From contig CBDHHD010000004.1 in assembly GCA_965263285.1 (NCBI GenBank), positions 682,001 through 746,000 on the forward strand: 64,000 nucleotides of DNA, in the 5' to 3' direction. The DNA comes from JASGCP01 sp965263285. Lineage in GTDB: Bacteria > Bacteroidota > Bacteroidia > Chitinophagales > Chitinophagaceae. Shown here piece by piece: positions 28,873 through 38,270 of this stretch; the first letter of the stretch is position 1; every line of letters starts with the position of its first letter. The notes below the pieces were generated by a model. It was not told where the DNA came from. It did no database searches and saw only the letters and a list, made by a program, of their open reading frames with translations. Both the position numbers and the translations under genes were made by a program.

Positions 28873-29784
28873 CTAAGATTGTGTAAGCGTATGAAACATA
28901 TCTTCTAATGCCGGAGCTTTAGTATAAAGCGCCACTATATTCCACTGATATGTAGTAGCCAATTGTATAAGCTGTTGTTTCGTTTCTTGCGGAGCAGTGC
29001 TATGTAATTCATAGCTAAAAGGTGCAGAAAGAGAAATTACCTTTTTTACTTGTGGTAATGTTTCAAAGAAAGATACCGCTACTTCTTGTAACAGTTGAAT
29101 AATAACAATATGATTGCTATTGGTTTCATTTTGTAAATTAGATAAAGAATTATTAGCTACTATTTTTCCTTTATGAATAATAATAATGCGATTACAAACT
29201 GCTTCTACTTCTTGTAATATATGTGAAGAAAAAAGAACTGTTTTATTTTTCCCTTCTTCTTTAATTAAATTTCTAATATCTACTACTTGATTAGGGTCTA
29301 ATCCTGAAGTAGGTTCATCTAATATCAATACTGCTGGGTTATGAATCATCGCACTTGCCAACCCTACTCGTTGCTTATAGCCCTTCGATAACGAAGCTAT
29401 CTTTTGTTTCGAATGGCTTGTTAATCCTGTTGCTTCAATAACCCTATCCATTTGTTGAGGCACTTTTTTTATTTGATGTACATGGGCTATAAAAGATAGA
29501 TACTCCTTTACCATCATGTCAACATATAAGGGGTTTGATTCGGGCAAATAACCAATGAGCTTTTTTGTTTCTATAGGATATTGATCTGTATGTAATCCAT
29601 GTATTTTAGCCATGCCACTATCTGCTTTTAAATAAGAAGTAAGTATTTTTATGGTAGTACTCTTCCCTGCCCCATTCGGTCCTAAAAAACCTACAATTTC
29701 TCCTGGCTCTATTTTAAAACTAATATGATCCACTGCTTTACATGTATCATAAGACTTACATAAATCAACCACTTCAATAGACAT
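28873..29784 (-). CDS. gldA: ABC transporter ATP-binding protein, GldA-like
   Basis: 303 residues. Walker A GPNGAGKST (about 36-44), signature LSKGYKQRVGL, Walker B AVLILDEPTSGLDP and the switch SSHIL are present. The stretch GYLPESNPLYVDMMVKEYLSF is typical for GldA, the ATPase linked to gliding motility in Bacteroidota. The partner permeases GldF and GldG are not beside it. An A1-arm promoter box (30144-30151) points toward this gene, though a hairpin at 30026-30072 lies in between. Confidence 0.82.
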   Translation of the reverse strand: MSIEVVDLCKSYDTCKAVDHISFKIEPGEIVGFLGPNGAGKSTTIKILTSYLKADSGMAKIHGLHTDQYPIETKKLIGYLPESNPLYVDMMVKEYLSFIAHVHQIKKVPQQMDRVIEATGLTSHSKQKIASLSKGYKQRVGLASAMIHNPAVLILDEPTSGLDPNQVVDIRNLIKEEGKNKTVLFSSHILQEVEAVCNRIIIIHKGKIVANNSLSNLQNETNSNHIVIIQLLQEVAVSFFETLPQVKKVISLSAPFSYELHSTAPQETKQQLIQLATTYQWNIVALYTKAPALEDMFHTLTQS

Positions 29785-30112
29785 AATTTTATTTATTTAT
29801 ATGTTCTTGAAAAAAATTAAGCAATGGAGTTAATAATACAGATTGAATATCCCAAACTTCTTCCTTCAACAAATATATTTACTATACCCATTTTATCTAA
29901 TTTCATTTTGGTTTTCTAAATGCGATTCAATTGAAACTAAACAATTACCTTTGACTGAATTAGTTAAATCTCCATATAAATATAATTTATTTCCAATTTA
30001 TTTTTAAAATAAAGCATTAGTTACTATAAAAATAAAAGTTATAAAAATATTTTTTTTCATAACTTTTATTTTTATATTTTTTAAAAGAGTACAAATGTAA
30101 GCTAAGATTTTT
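29785..30112. other. Gap with a decayed coding fragment and a perfect hairpin
   Basis: On the minus strand 29905-30004 there is a short open stretch (translated ...NKLYLYGDLTNSVKGNCLVS...) without a start and with stops on both sides; it looks like a fragment of a lost gene, family unknown. At 30026-30072 a perfect hairpin with a 15-bp A/T-rich stem (AAAAATAAAAGTTAT and its complement) follows. It could end transcription, but lacks the GC-rich stem of a standard terminator. Confidence 0.3.
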
Positions 30113-30634
30113 GGCATAACTAAATTTAGTGTGAGGGACTATGCAAAAATACAAAAGAAAATGGATATTTGTACAATTTTATATGGGCTACCTCTTTTTT
30201 TGAGGTGCTGGAAGCATGGATTATTAAATAAATATAAACATGGAAATAATAGGAAATGTCTGATGAGGACTGCCCTCAGATAAAGAGCGTTACAAAACGA
30301 GGTGAGCGAAGCGATCAGCGAGAATGTGTATATACCATATCTATATCATCTTTACCCCCCTCTATTTGAGGCGAAGTTTTTGTACATGAATCGTTATGAT
30401 GAGCATAAAGTATGTACATAAAAGATCACTATGGATAAGCTCATCATAACGATTCATACCTCACCGCCCCCCATTCATTCTCGCTAGCGTAGCGAACCGT
30501 AGTTTTGTAGCTCTTTATCTGCAGGCTTGATTTTTTCTTTGTTTCTTTCTTTTGTATCAAGACAAAAGAAAGAAAAGGATATAAAAAATACATGATAAAC
30601 CTATACCTGAGTCATTACAAAAAAAAGATGTAGC
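30113..30634 (+). repeat. Palindromic element with A1 arm, core with extra insertion, truncated R end
   Basis: A1 arm 30113-30185 (outward box TATTTTTG on the minus strand at 30144-30151), core from 30186. Between the GAGAATGTG block and AAGTTTTT, about 40 bp not found in other copies are inserted (30330-30371, TATATACCATATCTATATCA...). The R end is cut: GAGTCATTACAAAAAAAAGATGTAGC lacks the CCAGCACCTC part and no A2 arm follows. Confidence 0.8.
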
Positions 30635-30674
30635 ACACGAATTAATTTACGCAATCAAAATATTAGTTTTATTC

Positions 30675-30682
30675 TATTTTTG
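30675..30682 (+). promoter_or_regulatory. Predicted -7 box for dapB
   Basis: TATTTTTG, TAnnTTTG type, 32 bp before the ATG at 30714. Confidence 0.5.
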
Positions 30683-30713
30683 CACTTTAAGAAAATATAA
30701 ATCTCATTTATTT

Positions 30714-31430
30714 ATGCGTGTTATATTAATAGGGAATGGTAAAATGGGTCAGGCTATTACACAAATTTTAAAAGAAAAAAAGCATACGATTGTAGCTATT
30801 ATTGATGTAAACAACTTGCCTGACTTTAATGGTGATCTTGTCAAGAAAGCTGATGTAGTCATAGAGTTTACACACCCTACCGCTGCTCCTAAAAATATTT
30901 TAAAGTGTTTTGAGTTATCTATTCCAGTAGTATGTGGTACTACAGGATGGCTTGATCAATGGGATACCATTATAACGGTTTGCAAAGAAAAAAAAGGAGG
31001 GTTGCTATATGCGAGTAATTTTTCTATTGGTACCAATATTTTTTTTGAAATAAATAAAAAATTAGCTTCATTAATGAAAGATCAAACACAATATCAATTG
31101 CACATTCAAGAAGTACACCATACTGAAAAAAAAGACACTCCAAGCGGTACTGCCATTCGGCTAGCAGAAGATATTATAGAACAGAATAACCATAAAACAA
31201 AATGGCAAAATCACTCTTCTATCAATGATCATACTATTGGGATTATATCTAAAAGAATAGGTACAGAGGCGGGTACTCATCAAATTATTTATCATTCAAA
31301 TATTGACGAAATAGAAATTACCCATCGTGCGTTTAACAGAGTAGGATTTGCTTCTGGTGCAGTGCTTGCTGCAGAATTTATAATAGGGAAAAAAGGCATT
31401 TATTCAATGAAAGAAGTATTAGGAATATAA
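30714..31430 (+). CDS. dapB: 4-hydroxy-tetrahydrodipicolinate reductase
   Basis: 238 residues, typical of the short Bacteroidota form. The NAD(P)H-binding loop is ILIGNGKMGQAI (residues 3-14). The catalytic block is EVHHTEKKDTPSGTAI with the paired histidines and lysine. It feeds diaminopimelate to lysine and peptidoglycan. It stands alone, with its own promoter box, and converges with the PorP-like gene. Confidence 0.95.
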   Translation: MRVILIGNGKMGQAITQILKEKKHTIVAIIDVNNLPDFNGDLVKKADVVIEFTHPTAAPKNILKCFELSIPVVCGTTGWLDQWDTIITVCKEKKGGLLYASNFSIGTNIFFEINKKLASLMKDQTQYQLHIQEVHHTEKKDTPSGTAIRLAEDIIEQNNHKTKWQNHSSINDHTIGIISKRIGTEAGTHQIIYHSNIDEIEITHRAFNRVGFASGAVLAAEFIIGKKGIYSMKEVLGI

Positions 31431-31443
31431 TAGCAACTACTTG

Positions 31444-32493
31444 TTACCAAATGTTTTTAGGACACCAATCACCATAACGGTTATTAATAAGAAACCCTAA
31501 AACAAGTTCATGAGTACCACTATTGACTGTTCCTAGCAAAGGAGAAGTACTAGCATCATAAGAATAACCTATATTTACCAAATGGTTAATATTAATCCCC
31601 ACACTGCCTGCAAAAGTACCAGGATAGCGATAAGTAAGACCTGCCCAAGCTAAATCCCTATATTGAAACTTTGCATTCAAATCAAAACTAATAGGCAAGG
31701 GAGATATATACTTAATAAGTGTAGAGGGTAAAAAAGCAAAATCATTTCCTAAATAAACGCGATATCCCCCCATAACAAAAAAATGAGGCACCAAATAATT
31801 TCCCCTATACGCCGACACTTGATTAGATATGAATTGAACATTGGTAGGAAATAAATTTTGTGCAGATACCCCTACAAAATATCTCCTAGAATATAACATA
31901 AGCCCCACATTAGCATCAGGAGCAATTCTATTAAGATAATTACTCACATTTTGTGTAACATTAGGAACCTCAAAATTCAACTGACCATAATTAAGACTTA
32001 AATACTGAAGACCAAATGATGCACCAAAGGCAAGTGTTGTTTGTGGCGCAATCCCCAAATGATAAGCATAGGTGGCATAAGCATTTAAATTAGCGAGAGG
32101 ACCAGTTCTATCATAGATAACAGCCCCTCCTAATGCATGATGTGAAACAGGGATGGTTGCATCTTGCCAATAAGCCTCCCCTCTTGGATCCAGACCTGAA
32201 GGAGAAAAACTTAACGGACTTGTTGTTTTATATGAAGGAATCTTAAGAGGGCCTTGAAATGTAATATAAGATGTAACCGGCGCCCCATCTAATCCTGCCC
32301 ACTGTAATCTTTGTCCAAGCTTTAATTCTCTATAAGATTCCATTCCAGCTACTGCAGGATTAAGAATATAAGGGTTTAAAATATATTGCGTATAATAAGG
32401 TCGCTGTTGAGCATATACCGATTCATAGCAAAAGATATATATAGCTATAATAAATATGATTCTTAATAATAATGTTTTTATAAGTGCGGTCAA
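31444..32493 (-). CDS. PorP/SprF-family type IX secretion outer-membrane protein
   Basis: 349 residues. After the signal peptide (ending VYAQ) the mature start QQRPYYTQYILNPYILNPAVAG is the PorP/SprF signature. A 14-strand-like barrel follows to the C-terminus. These proteins anchor or help secrete T9SS cargo carrying type B (CHU_C) C-terminal domains; the large protein at 60114-63752 is such a cargo. The frame begins with TTG and has no early ATG, so the start is uncertain. Confidence 0.88.
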   Translation of the reverse strand: MTALIKTLLLRIIFIIAIYIFCYESVYAQQRPYYTQYILNPYILNPAVAGMESYRELKLGQRLQWAGLDGAPVTSYITFQGPLKIPSYKTTSPLSFSPSGLDPRGEAYWQDATIPVSHHALGGAVIYDRTGPLANLNAYATYAYHLGIAPQTTLAFGASFGLQYLSLNYGQLNFEVPNVTQNVSNYLNRIAPDANVGLMLYSRRYFVGVSAQNLFPTNVQFISNQVSAYRGNYLVPHFFVMGGYRVYLGNDFAFLPSTLIKYISPLPISFDLNAKFQYRDLAWAGLTYRYPGTFAGSVGININHLVNIGYSYDASTSPLLGTVNSGTHELVLGFLINNRYGDWCPKNIW

Positions 32494-32547
32494 GTGCGTA
32501 GTAATTTAAAAAATATTAAAAGAATAATTTACTATCCATCAATTATT

Positions 32548-32555
32548 CAAATATA
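32548..32555 (-). promoter_or_regulatory. Predicted -7 box of the PorP-like gene
   Basis: Minus strand TATATTTG, TAnnTTTG type, about 55 bp upstream of the likely start. Confidence 0.45.
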
Positions 32556-32611
32556 AAAATTTTGACAAATATACTACTATAATACAAATTTGTAAAAAAA
32601 GTTAAAAAAAC

Positions 32612-32906
32612 GGCTACATCTTTTTTTGAGGTGCTGGAGGCATGGATTATTAAATACATATAAACATGGAAATAATAGGAAATATCTGATGAGGACTGCC
32701 CTCACCGCCTCCCATTCATTCTCGCTAGCGTAGCGAGACGTAGTTTTGTAGCTCTTTATCTGCAGGCTTGATTTTTTATATCCTTTTCTTTCTTTTGTCT
32801 TGATACAAAAGAAAGAAAAGGATATAAAAAATAAATAATGAACCTATACCTGAGTCATTACAAAAAACACAAATACCCCCGCAACACCTCAAAAAAAGAT
32901 GTAGCC
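32612..32906 (+). repeat. Palindromic core with central deletion, forward
   Basis: 295 bp. The L end reaches GAGGACTGCCCTCA, then jumps directly to the R half (CCGCCTCCCATTCATTCTCG). The hinge hairpin is lost and both termini kept. The T/C hairpin is partly duplicated (TATATCCTTTTCTTTC appears in both orientations around 32778-32824). The rest of the gap to 33089 shows nothing I can support. Confidence 0.82.
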
Positions 32907-33089
32907 AAAAAAACACGAAAAAGAAATACTGCACAGATAACGAGTTGCCTTCCCCATATTTCCATTCTTGTAATTATTTCAATAATCAATTCTATCAGCC
33001 AAATCTATTGAGTTGTCTAAGTCATTACCATTTTTTATAAAAACTTTTTTTTAAAGGTCTTAGTAATTATAAAAATACAAATAAATAAT

Positions 33090-34445
33090 TTACATTGCTC
33101 TTTTAAGTATAATATTATTAAAAAATTCTTTATCAATAAAATTCAACAATTTTTCTGCTTCTGTAACTCCTTTTTCTACAATTATATTAACAGGCGCTAG
33201 ATAAATATCTTCTGCTTGTCCTTTTTCATTCAGTTTATTTCTTTTAAGCAATCCTTTTCTTGCAATTACTAATATCTTTTTAGCCCACTCTTGAACAAGT
33301 ATATTTTTATATTGCCCTTTTAAGCCATTTTTACTTACCTCCTCTTTTAACAATAAGATATCATTTATACTCCACGACTTTATCATTTCCATTGCTTCAC
33401 CAAGTGCTTCTTTTTCATACAACAAACCAAGCCATATTGCCGCTAATGCATATACCATTGGAATACTATTGCTATCTACTCCTCTCATCTCTAAATGTTT
33501 TTTCAATCTCACATCTGGAAACACTGTAGAGCTATGATAAACAAAATCATTAAATGTAGCCACTTGTCCTTTTAATTCCTTTATCTCATCATTCATAAAA
33601 CCTCGGAACGACTTACCTACTAAATTAATATATTGATTATCTTTTACAATACAATACATAGGTACATCTAATAAAAAATCTACATACCGCTCATATCCAA
33701 ATCCTTCTTCAAAAATAAAGGGTAATATTCCTGTTCTATCATTATCTGTATTGGTCCACACATGACTACGGTAGCTAAGATAAGGAACAATTTTTTCTTC
33801 TTTAAAAGGGGAATTGGCAAATATGGCAGTAATAATTGGCTGTAATGCTACTGAAGTTCTTATTTTATCAACCATGTCTTTTTCAGAAGAGAAGTCTACA
33901 TTTGCTTGAATAGTACAAGTGCGAGACATCATATCTAGTCCTAAAGTACCTACTTTAGGCATGTAGTCACGCATAATTTCATATCGTTTTTTAGGAACCC
34001 AAGAGATATCATTTAATTTAGTAATAGGATCAAAGCCAATAGGTATTGCACACGCATGCATCGTTTTTAAAATAGGCAAAAGAGTAGACAAAAATGTTTC
34101 TATTTGCTGAGCAATTACATGAATAGTATTTTCAGGAGAAGTGGCTAATTCAAATTGCCCTCCAGGTTCTACACTAATATGTAAGTTGCTTACATTATTT
34201 TTCAAACTTATTATATAGTCTCCTTCTTTTACCAACGAATAAGATTCTTTCTCCATTAGCATTTGCATAATAGTTTGTATATCTGCAAACGAGCATCTCT
34301 TTAACGAATCTTTAAAAAACAAAAAAAACTCATATTCTATCCCTACTTTCCACTTATTTTTAGGTTTTTCTCCAGAAGCAAAAAACTCTAATAAAGCTGT
34401 TTTTGTTAATTTATAAACCTCGTTCTTTTTTTTTGATGTATCCAT
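33090..34445 (-). CDS. gshA: Glutamate-cysteine ligase, plant/proteobacterial (GCS2) type
   Basis: 451 residues, matching the length of the alpha/gammaproteobacterial and plant-type enzyme. Signatures: KVGIEYEFFLF (metal/ATP site), SVEPGGQFELATSP, MMSRTCTIQANVDFSS, SYRSHVWTNTDNDRTG, and FRGFMNDEIKELKGQ. It joins glutamate and cysteine, the first step to glutathione. No gshB is in the window. This type is not the usual one in Bacteroidota, so transfer is possible. It follows surA by 31 bp on the same strand and is probably co-transcribed. Confidence 0.88.
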   Translation of the reverse strand: MDTSKKKNEVYKLTKTALLEFFASGEKPKNKWKVGIEYEFFLFFKDSLKRCSFADIQTIMQMLMEKESYSLVKEGDYIISLKNNVSNLHISVEPGGQFELATSPENTIHVIAQQIETFLSTLLPILKTMHACAIPIGFDPITKLNDISWVPKKRYEIMRDYMPKVGTLGLDMMSRTCTIQANVDFSSEKDMVDKIRTSVALQPIITAIFANSPFKEEKIVPYLSYRSHVWTNTDNDRTGILPFIFEEGFGYERYVDFLLDVPMYCIVKDNQYINLVGKSFRGFMNDEIKELKGQVATFNDFVYHSSTVFPDVRLKKHLEMRGVDSNSIPMVYALAAIWLGLLYEKEALGEAMEMIKSWSINDILLLKEEVSKNGLKGQYKNILVQEWAKKILVIARKGLLKRNKLNEKGQAEDIYLAPVNIIVEKGVTEAEKLLNFIDKEFFNNIILKRAM

Positions 34446-34476
34446 TGTATTTAGTTAGTTAATTAATTATATAATA

Positions 34477-35865
34477 CTAATTCATAGGAACTGACACTTG
34501 CTCCCATTCTTTCATCATCCCCACTGATGAGCAATTGCTATAACTCTTATCAATACTTACATAGAAATCATGAATATGTTTATTAAACCATTTTATTAAT
34601 ACATTTTGCTTTTTCTCTGCAAGTGTTAACTGCGCCATTTTATCAAAATCATCTCTTAAATTAGCTCTATGGGGTTCTGTTCGGTATTTTAAATAGATAA
34701 TTGACACCCCTTGCTTCCCTCGTTCATCTGTAAAAGGAAATGACTTGGAAATATCGCCTACCTGCATTCCACGAATAACAGACACTTCCTCTTTTGATAA
34801 ATCATCATAATTCAAATAAATAGATCCGTCAGGAGCTGTTTCTGCCCCCCCATTAAATTTACTACTCTCATCCTCTGTAAATAAACTTACCGCATTGTTA
34901 AAAGGAATATGATTTTTAACAATAATATTCCTTATAGAATCTAATCGAGCAATACTAACAGCAATATCTTCCTTAGAAATGGGAGGAATAAGAAGAATAT
35001 GACGAATAACAAATTCATCTCCTGACCTTGATACTAACTGAATAATATGGTACCCAAATTTAGATTTAATAACAGGCGATATTTGCCCTTCTTTTAACTT
35101 AAATATAGCTGCAAAAAAAGCAGGATCCCAAAACTTATCACTTCTGTTAACGGTATACTGACCTCCATTATCTTTACTACCTGGATCTTGGCTATATAAT
35201 CTTGCCAATTGATCAAATTTCTGTGTCCCACTTAATACCTGATTTCTAAAACCTTCTAATTCGGTTTTAATATAGGCTTCTACATCTTTATTGGCCTTAT
35301 CATATATACTAATCTTGCTAATCTCTAATACACTTTCATAATAGGGCAAACTATCTTTAGGAATCTTATTAAAATAAATCTCTACTTCGAGAGGTGTTAC
35401 ATGCACATTTTCTAATATTTTATTACGCATAAGCTCTGCTAACTTATTCTCTTTAAATGCTTGCCTGAAATCTTCTTTAATTTGAAAAACCGTTTTTCCA
35501 GCCACTTGCTCTAAGATCTCTTTACTGCCATAGGTTTGTACAAAATAACGAATTTTATTATCCAAAGCAGATTCTATTTCATCATCATTCACTTGTAAAG
35601 AATCTCTTTCTGCTTGAAGTATAAGTAATTTTTGTGTTAATTGACCATCTAAAAAAACACAAGGAGCATTGACAGGTAAAGAAGCTTCTTGTCCCTGCCT
35701 TTTATAGTCTGCAATAGCATTTGTAATATCTGAAGATAAAATAATTTTATCCCCAATTTTAGCAATAATCTTATCAGCTAATACTTTTTGTGTTTGCGCA
35801 TACCCTCTTTGATAAAACATAGCCATCACTAATATGCTTATAAAAATATATAATTTTAATGACAT
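34477..35865 (-). CDS. surA: SurA-like periplasmic peptidyl-prolyl isomerase / chaperone
   Basis: 462 residues: signal peptide (ending GYAQ), N-terminal SurA-type helical region (ADKIIAKIGDKIILSSD...), a parvulin domain with QDPGSKDNGGQYTVNRSDKF ... KSKFGYHIIQL (about 225-285), and a second, weaker one (AVSLFTEDESSKFNGG, about 320-400). It should fold outer-membrane barrels in the periplasm. The minus-strand box TATTTTTG (35899-35906) lies 33 bp before the ATG. Confidence 0.9.
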   Translation of the reverse strand: MSLKLYIFISILVMAMFYQRGYAQTQKVLADKIIAKIGDKIILSSDITNAIADYKRQGQEASLPVNAPCVFLDGQLTQKLLILQAERDSLQVNDDEIESALDNKIRYFVQTYGSKEILEQVAGKTVFQIKEDFRQAFKENKLAELMRNKILENVHVTPLEVEIYFNKIPKDSLPYYESVLEISKISIYDKANKDVEAYIKTELEGFRNQVLSGTQKFDQLARLYSQDPGSKDNGGQYTVNRSDKFWDPAFFAAIFKLKEGQISPVIKSKFGYHIIQLVSRSGDEFVIRHILLIPPISKEDIAVSIARLDSIRNIIVKNHIPFNNAVSLFTEDESSKFNGGAETAPDGSIYLNYDDLSKEEVSVIRGMQVGDISKSFPFTDERGKQGVSIIYLKYRTEPHRANLRDDFDKMAQLTLAEKKQNVLIKWFNKHIHDFYVSIDKSYSNCSSVGMMKEWEQVSVPMN

Positions 35866-35898
35866 TATTTTTTATTTATTATTTCACACTGCTGAATT

Positions 35899-35906
35899 CA
35901 AAAATA
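35899..35906 (-). promoter_or_regulatory. Predicted -7 box of the surA-gshA unit
   Basis: Minus strand TATTTTTG (TAnnTTTG). Confidence 0.45.
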
Positions 35907-35944
35907 CAATATTTTTTTAACTTTACGACAACATTAACTTTCAC

Positions 35945-36021
35945 GGCTATTTTTTTTAAAAATATCTATTTTATTTGGTATATTTGCACAATTCTTCACA
36001 CTAAATTTAATTATACCATAT
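35945..36021 (+). promoter_or_regulatory. Decayed A1 arm carrying the promoter of the next gene
   Basis: AATATCTATTTTATTTGGTA, TATATTTG (35979-35986), GCACAATTCTTCACACTAAA and TTTAATTATACCA follow the A1 arm of the palindromic element base by base with scattered changes. No core is present. The box lies 73 bp before the barrel gene at 36060 and is the only TAnnTTTG box there. Confidence 0.6.
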
Positions 36022-36059
36022 TCCTTAACCCAATTTATTACAATAAAATAATATAACAA

Positions 36060-36917
36060 ATGAAAAAAAAATACTTTATACTATTTTTATTACCTCTTTT
36101 GTGTTTTATTACTAATCACATTGATGCACAATTTTATAGTGGACAAGAGGACTACACTACTACATCGGCAAAACATAGGAAATTAGAAAAAGAAAAAACT
36201 GACGAAAACAATAGTGTCCCTCCAAGAAATGCTATTGAATTGAATCTTTCATCCGCATTCTTATATAATATTAACCTTACTTATGAAAGAAAAATAGGTA
36301 GAAAATTAGGAGTGTTACTCGGACTTAGGTACGGGCCTCAACTCCCTTTACCATTTGTAAGTCAATGGGGAGGTGCAATAAAAAGCAATTATATTACAAA
36401 CTTCAACGCTATATCATTATCTAATATTGCTATCACGCCTGAAATTCGCTATTATTTTGGCAAAGGATTTCAAAGAGGTTTTTACATAGCAGGATATGCT
36501 CGTTATGTATCCTATAACCTCTCTGCACCTTTAAATATATCATACAATTATCAAGGGATTAATATTTCTCAAAATGTAAATATTAACACAAACATAAGTG
36601 GCATAAGTGGCGGATTAATGTTTGGATTACAATACCCTATTGGCAAACATTTTCAAATTGATATATGGTTAATAGGCGTTAATTATGGTAAGATACTAAC
36701 AGGCCAAGCTAATGCTTCAACACCTCTATTAAACACAGACGCATACAATGCATTAGACGATCAAATTAAAAGTTTGCAAAACGGCAGTGCATCCCTGCCT
36801 ATAAAATTTAATTATTCTCTTAGTCAAACTCCCTCTACGACCAATTTAAAAGCCACTGTTAATGGCCCTATTATAGGTATTAGAGGATTAGGTATCAATT
36901 TTGGCTTTCGCTTTTAG
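36060..36917 (+). CDS. Outer-membrane beta-barrel protein (DUF3575-like)
   Basis: 285 residues: signal peptide ending HIDAQ, a charged linker, then a barrel beginning AIELNLSSAFLYNINLTYERKIG and ending RGLGINFGFRF with a terminal Phe. The pattern resembles DUF3575-type small barrels of Bacteroidota. Function unknown. It is followed after 20 bp by the ureohydrolase-like gene. Its promoter appears to derive from a repeat arm. Confidence 0.7.
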   Translation: MKKKYFILFLLPLLCFITNHIDAQFYSGQEDYTTTSAKHRKLEKEKTDENNSVPPRNAIELNLSSAFLYNINLTYERKIGRKLGVLLGLRYGPQLPLPFVSQWGGAIKSNYITNFNAISLSNIAITPEIRYYFGKGFQRGFYIAGYARYVSYNLSAPLNISYNYQGINISQNVNINTNISGISGGLMFGLQYPIGKHFQIDIWLIGVNYGKILTGQANASTPLLNTDAYNALDDQIKSLQNGSASLPIKFNYSLSQTPSTTNLKATVNGPIIGIRGLGINFGFRF

Positions 36918-36937
36918 TATATTGCAGTTTATTTTTT

Positions 36938-38065
36938 ATGATAGACTCCATCATTGATTTTTTAGAACCTCTTGACATACAAGATATCCTAGGCGATACC
37001 ATTTTGCATAGCACACAAATAGGATATAAAATAAGCGTACATACAAAGGACCATGTTCCTCATTTAGATGGAATAGATATCATCATTATAGGTTGCAATG
37101 AATGGCGTGGCGGATCAAATCAATATACCCATAATAACGAGCTACATGCTATTAGAAGCAAATTCTATCAGCTTTTTCATTGGCATAAAAATATTACAAT
37201 CGCCGACATAGGCAATATTAAAAATGGAAAGAAAAGAACCGATACCTACGCTGCGATAAAGATAGCATTAAAATCACTTGTAGAATTAAATAAAAAGATT
37301 ATTTTAATAGGTGGAGATGTGTCTCTATTTGAAACCCAATATCATGTATTTTCAGAAAAAAAACAACTTGTTCATGCTACCCAAATAAGCGCTAATATAT
37401 CTATTCAAGAGCCTGTAGAGGCATGTTATTTATACAAAATGCTTACACAAGAACCTAACTTTTTAAAACAATATGCCCATGTAGCATTTCAAAGTTATTT
37501 GATTCATCCTACTTTAATAGAAGTATTAAATAAATTGCACGCAGAACTATATAGAGTAGGACAAGTAAAAGAAGATATGGAAGAAATAGAACCCATACTT
37601 CGTAAAAGCCATATTATAGCATTCGATATCAACGCTATTCAATATGCTTTTAATCCTACCAATCGAATAAGCTTAAATGGCTTAAATGGAGAAGATGCCT
37701 GCTTATTAATGAAATACGCAGGTATGAGTGCCTCATTACAAATATTAGGCATATATGGCTACCAATCACTATTTGACTTACACTGTCTTGCCGCTTCTCA
37801 AATAGCACAGATGTTATGGTATTTCATCGACGGAGTTCATTTTGGGGCATCAGAAGTGCCTATTACCGACCTATCTCAATTTAAAACCTACCATGTGATA
37901 TTTGGTTCTATTAACTCTATCTTTATTGAAAGCATGACCACAGGACGATGGTGGATGCAATTACCTAACCAAACATGGCTACCAGTAAGCCATAAAGACT
38001 ACCTATTAGCTAAACAAAATGATATCCCCCCAAAATATTTTCGCGCAGCAATAGAAAACTGCTAA
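36938..38065 (+). CDS. Ureohydrolase (arginase/formimidoylglutamase) fold protein, catalytic metal ligands lost
   Basis: 375 residues. The fold is recognisable by IILIGGDVSLFET (family GGDHS), by DINAIQYA where active enzymes have DxDxxDP, and by overall length. The metal-binding His of GGDH is Val, the DxHxD block is not found, and the second Asp pair is reduced. It is therefore unlikely to hydrolyse arginine or formimidoylglutamate. Such arginase-like proteins are common in Bacteroidota, where they are annotated as formimidoylglutamase. The role here is unknown, possibly structural or binding. Confidence 0.7.
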   Translation: MIDSIIDFLEPLDIQDILGDTILHSTQIGYKISVHTKDHVPHLDGIDIIIIGCNEWRGGSNQYTHNNELHAIRSKFYQLFHWHKNITIADIGNIKNGKKRTDTYAAIKIALKSLVELNKKIILIGGDVSLFETQYHVFSEKKQLVHATQISANISIQEPVEACYLYKMLTQEPNFLKQYAHVAFQSYLIHPTLIEVLNKLHAELYRVGQVKEDMEEIEPILRKSHIIAFDINAIQYAFNPTNRISLNGLNGEDACLLMKYAGMSASLQILGIYGYQSLFDLHCLAASQIAQMLWYFIDGVHFGASEVPITDLSQFKTYHVIFGSINSIFIESMTTGRWWMQLPNQTWLPVSHKDYLLAKQNDIPPKYFRAAIENC

Positions 38066-38097
38066 CAAACCAACCTGGTAAAAAAATAGCAAAATAT

Positions 38098-38270
38098 TTT
38101 TTTGAGGTGCTGGAAGCATGGATTATTAAATAAATATAAACATGGAAATAATACCCCCCCATTCATTCTCGCTAGCGTAGCGAACCGTAGGTTTATAGCT
38201 CTTTATCTGCAGGCTTGATTTTTTCTTTGTTTCTTTCTTTTGTATCAAGACAAAAGAAAGAAAAGGATAT
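38098..38270 (+). repeat. Palindromic core with large central deletion, forward
   Basis: The L end (TTTGAGGTGCTGGAAGCATG...) runs to GGAAATAATA and jumps to CCCCCCCATTCATTCTCGCT of the R half. The R terminus is cut at AAAGGATATA, where the following C1 arm is fused. Confidence 0.8.
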
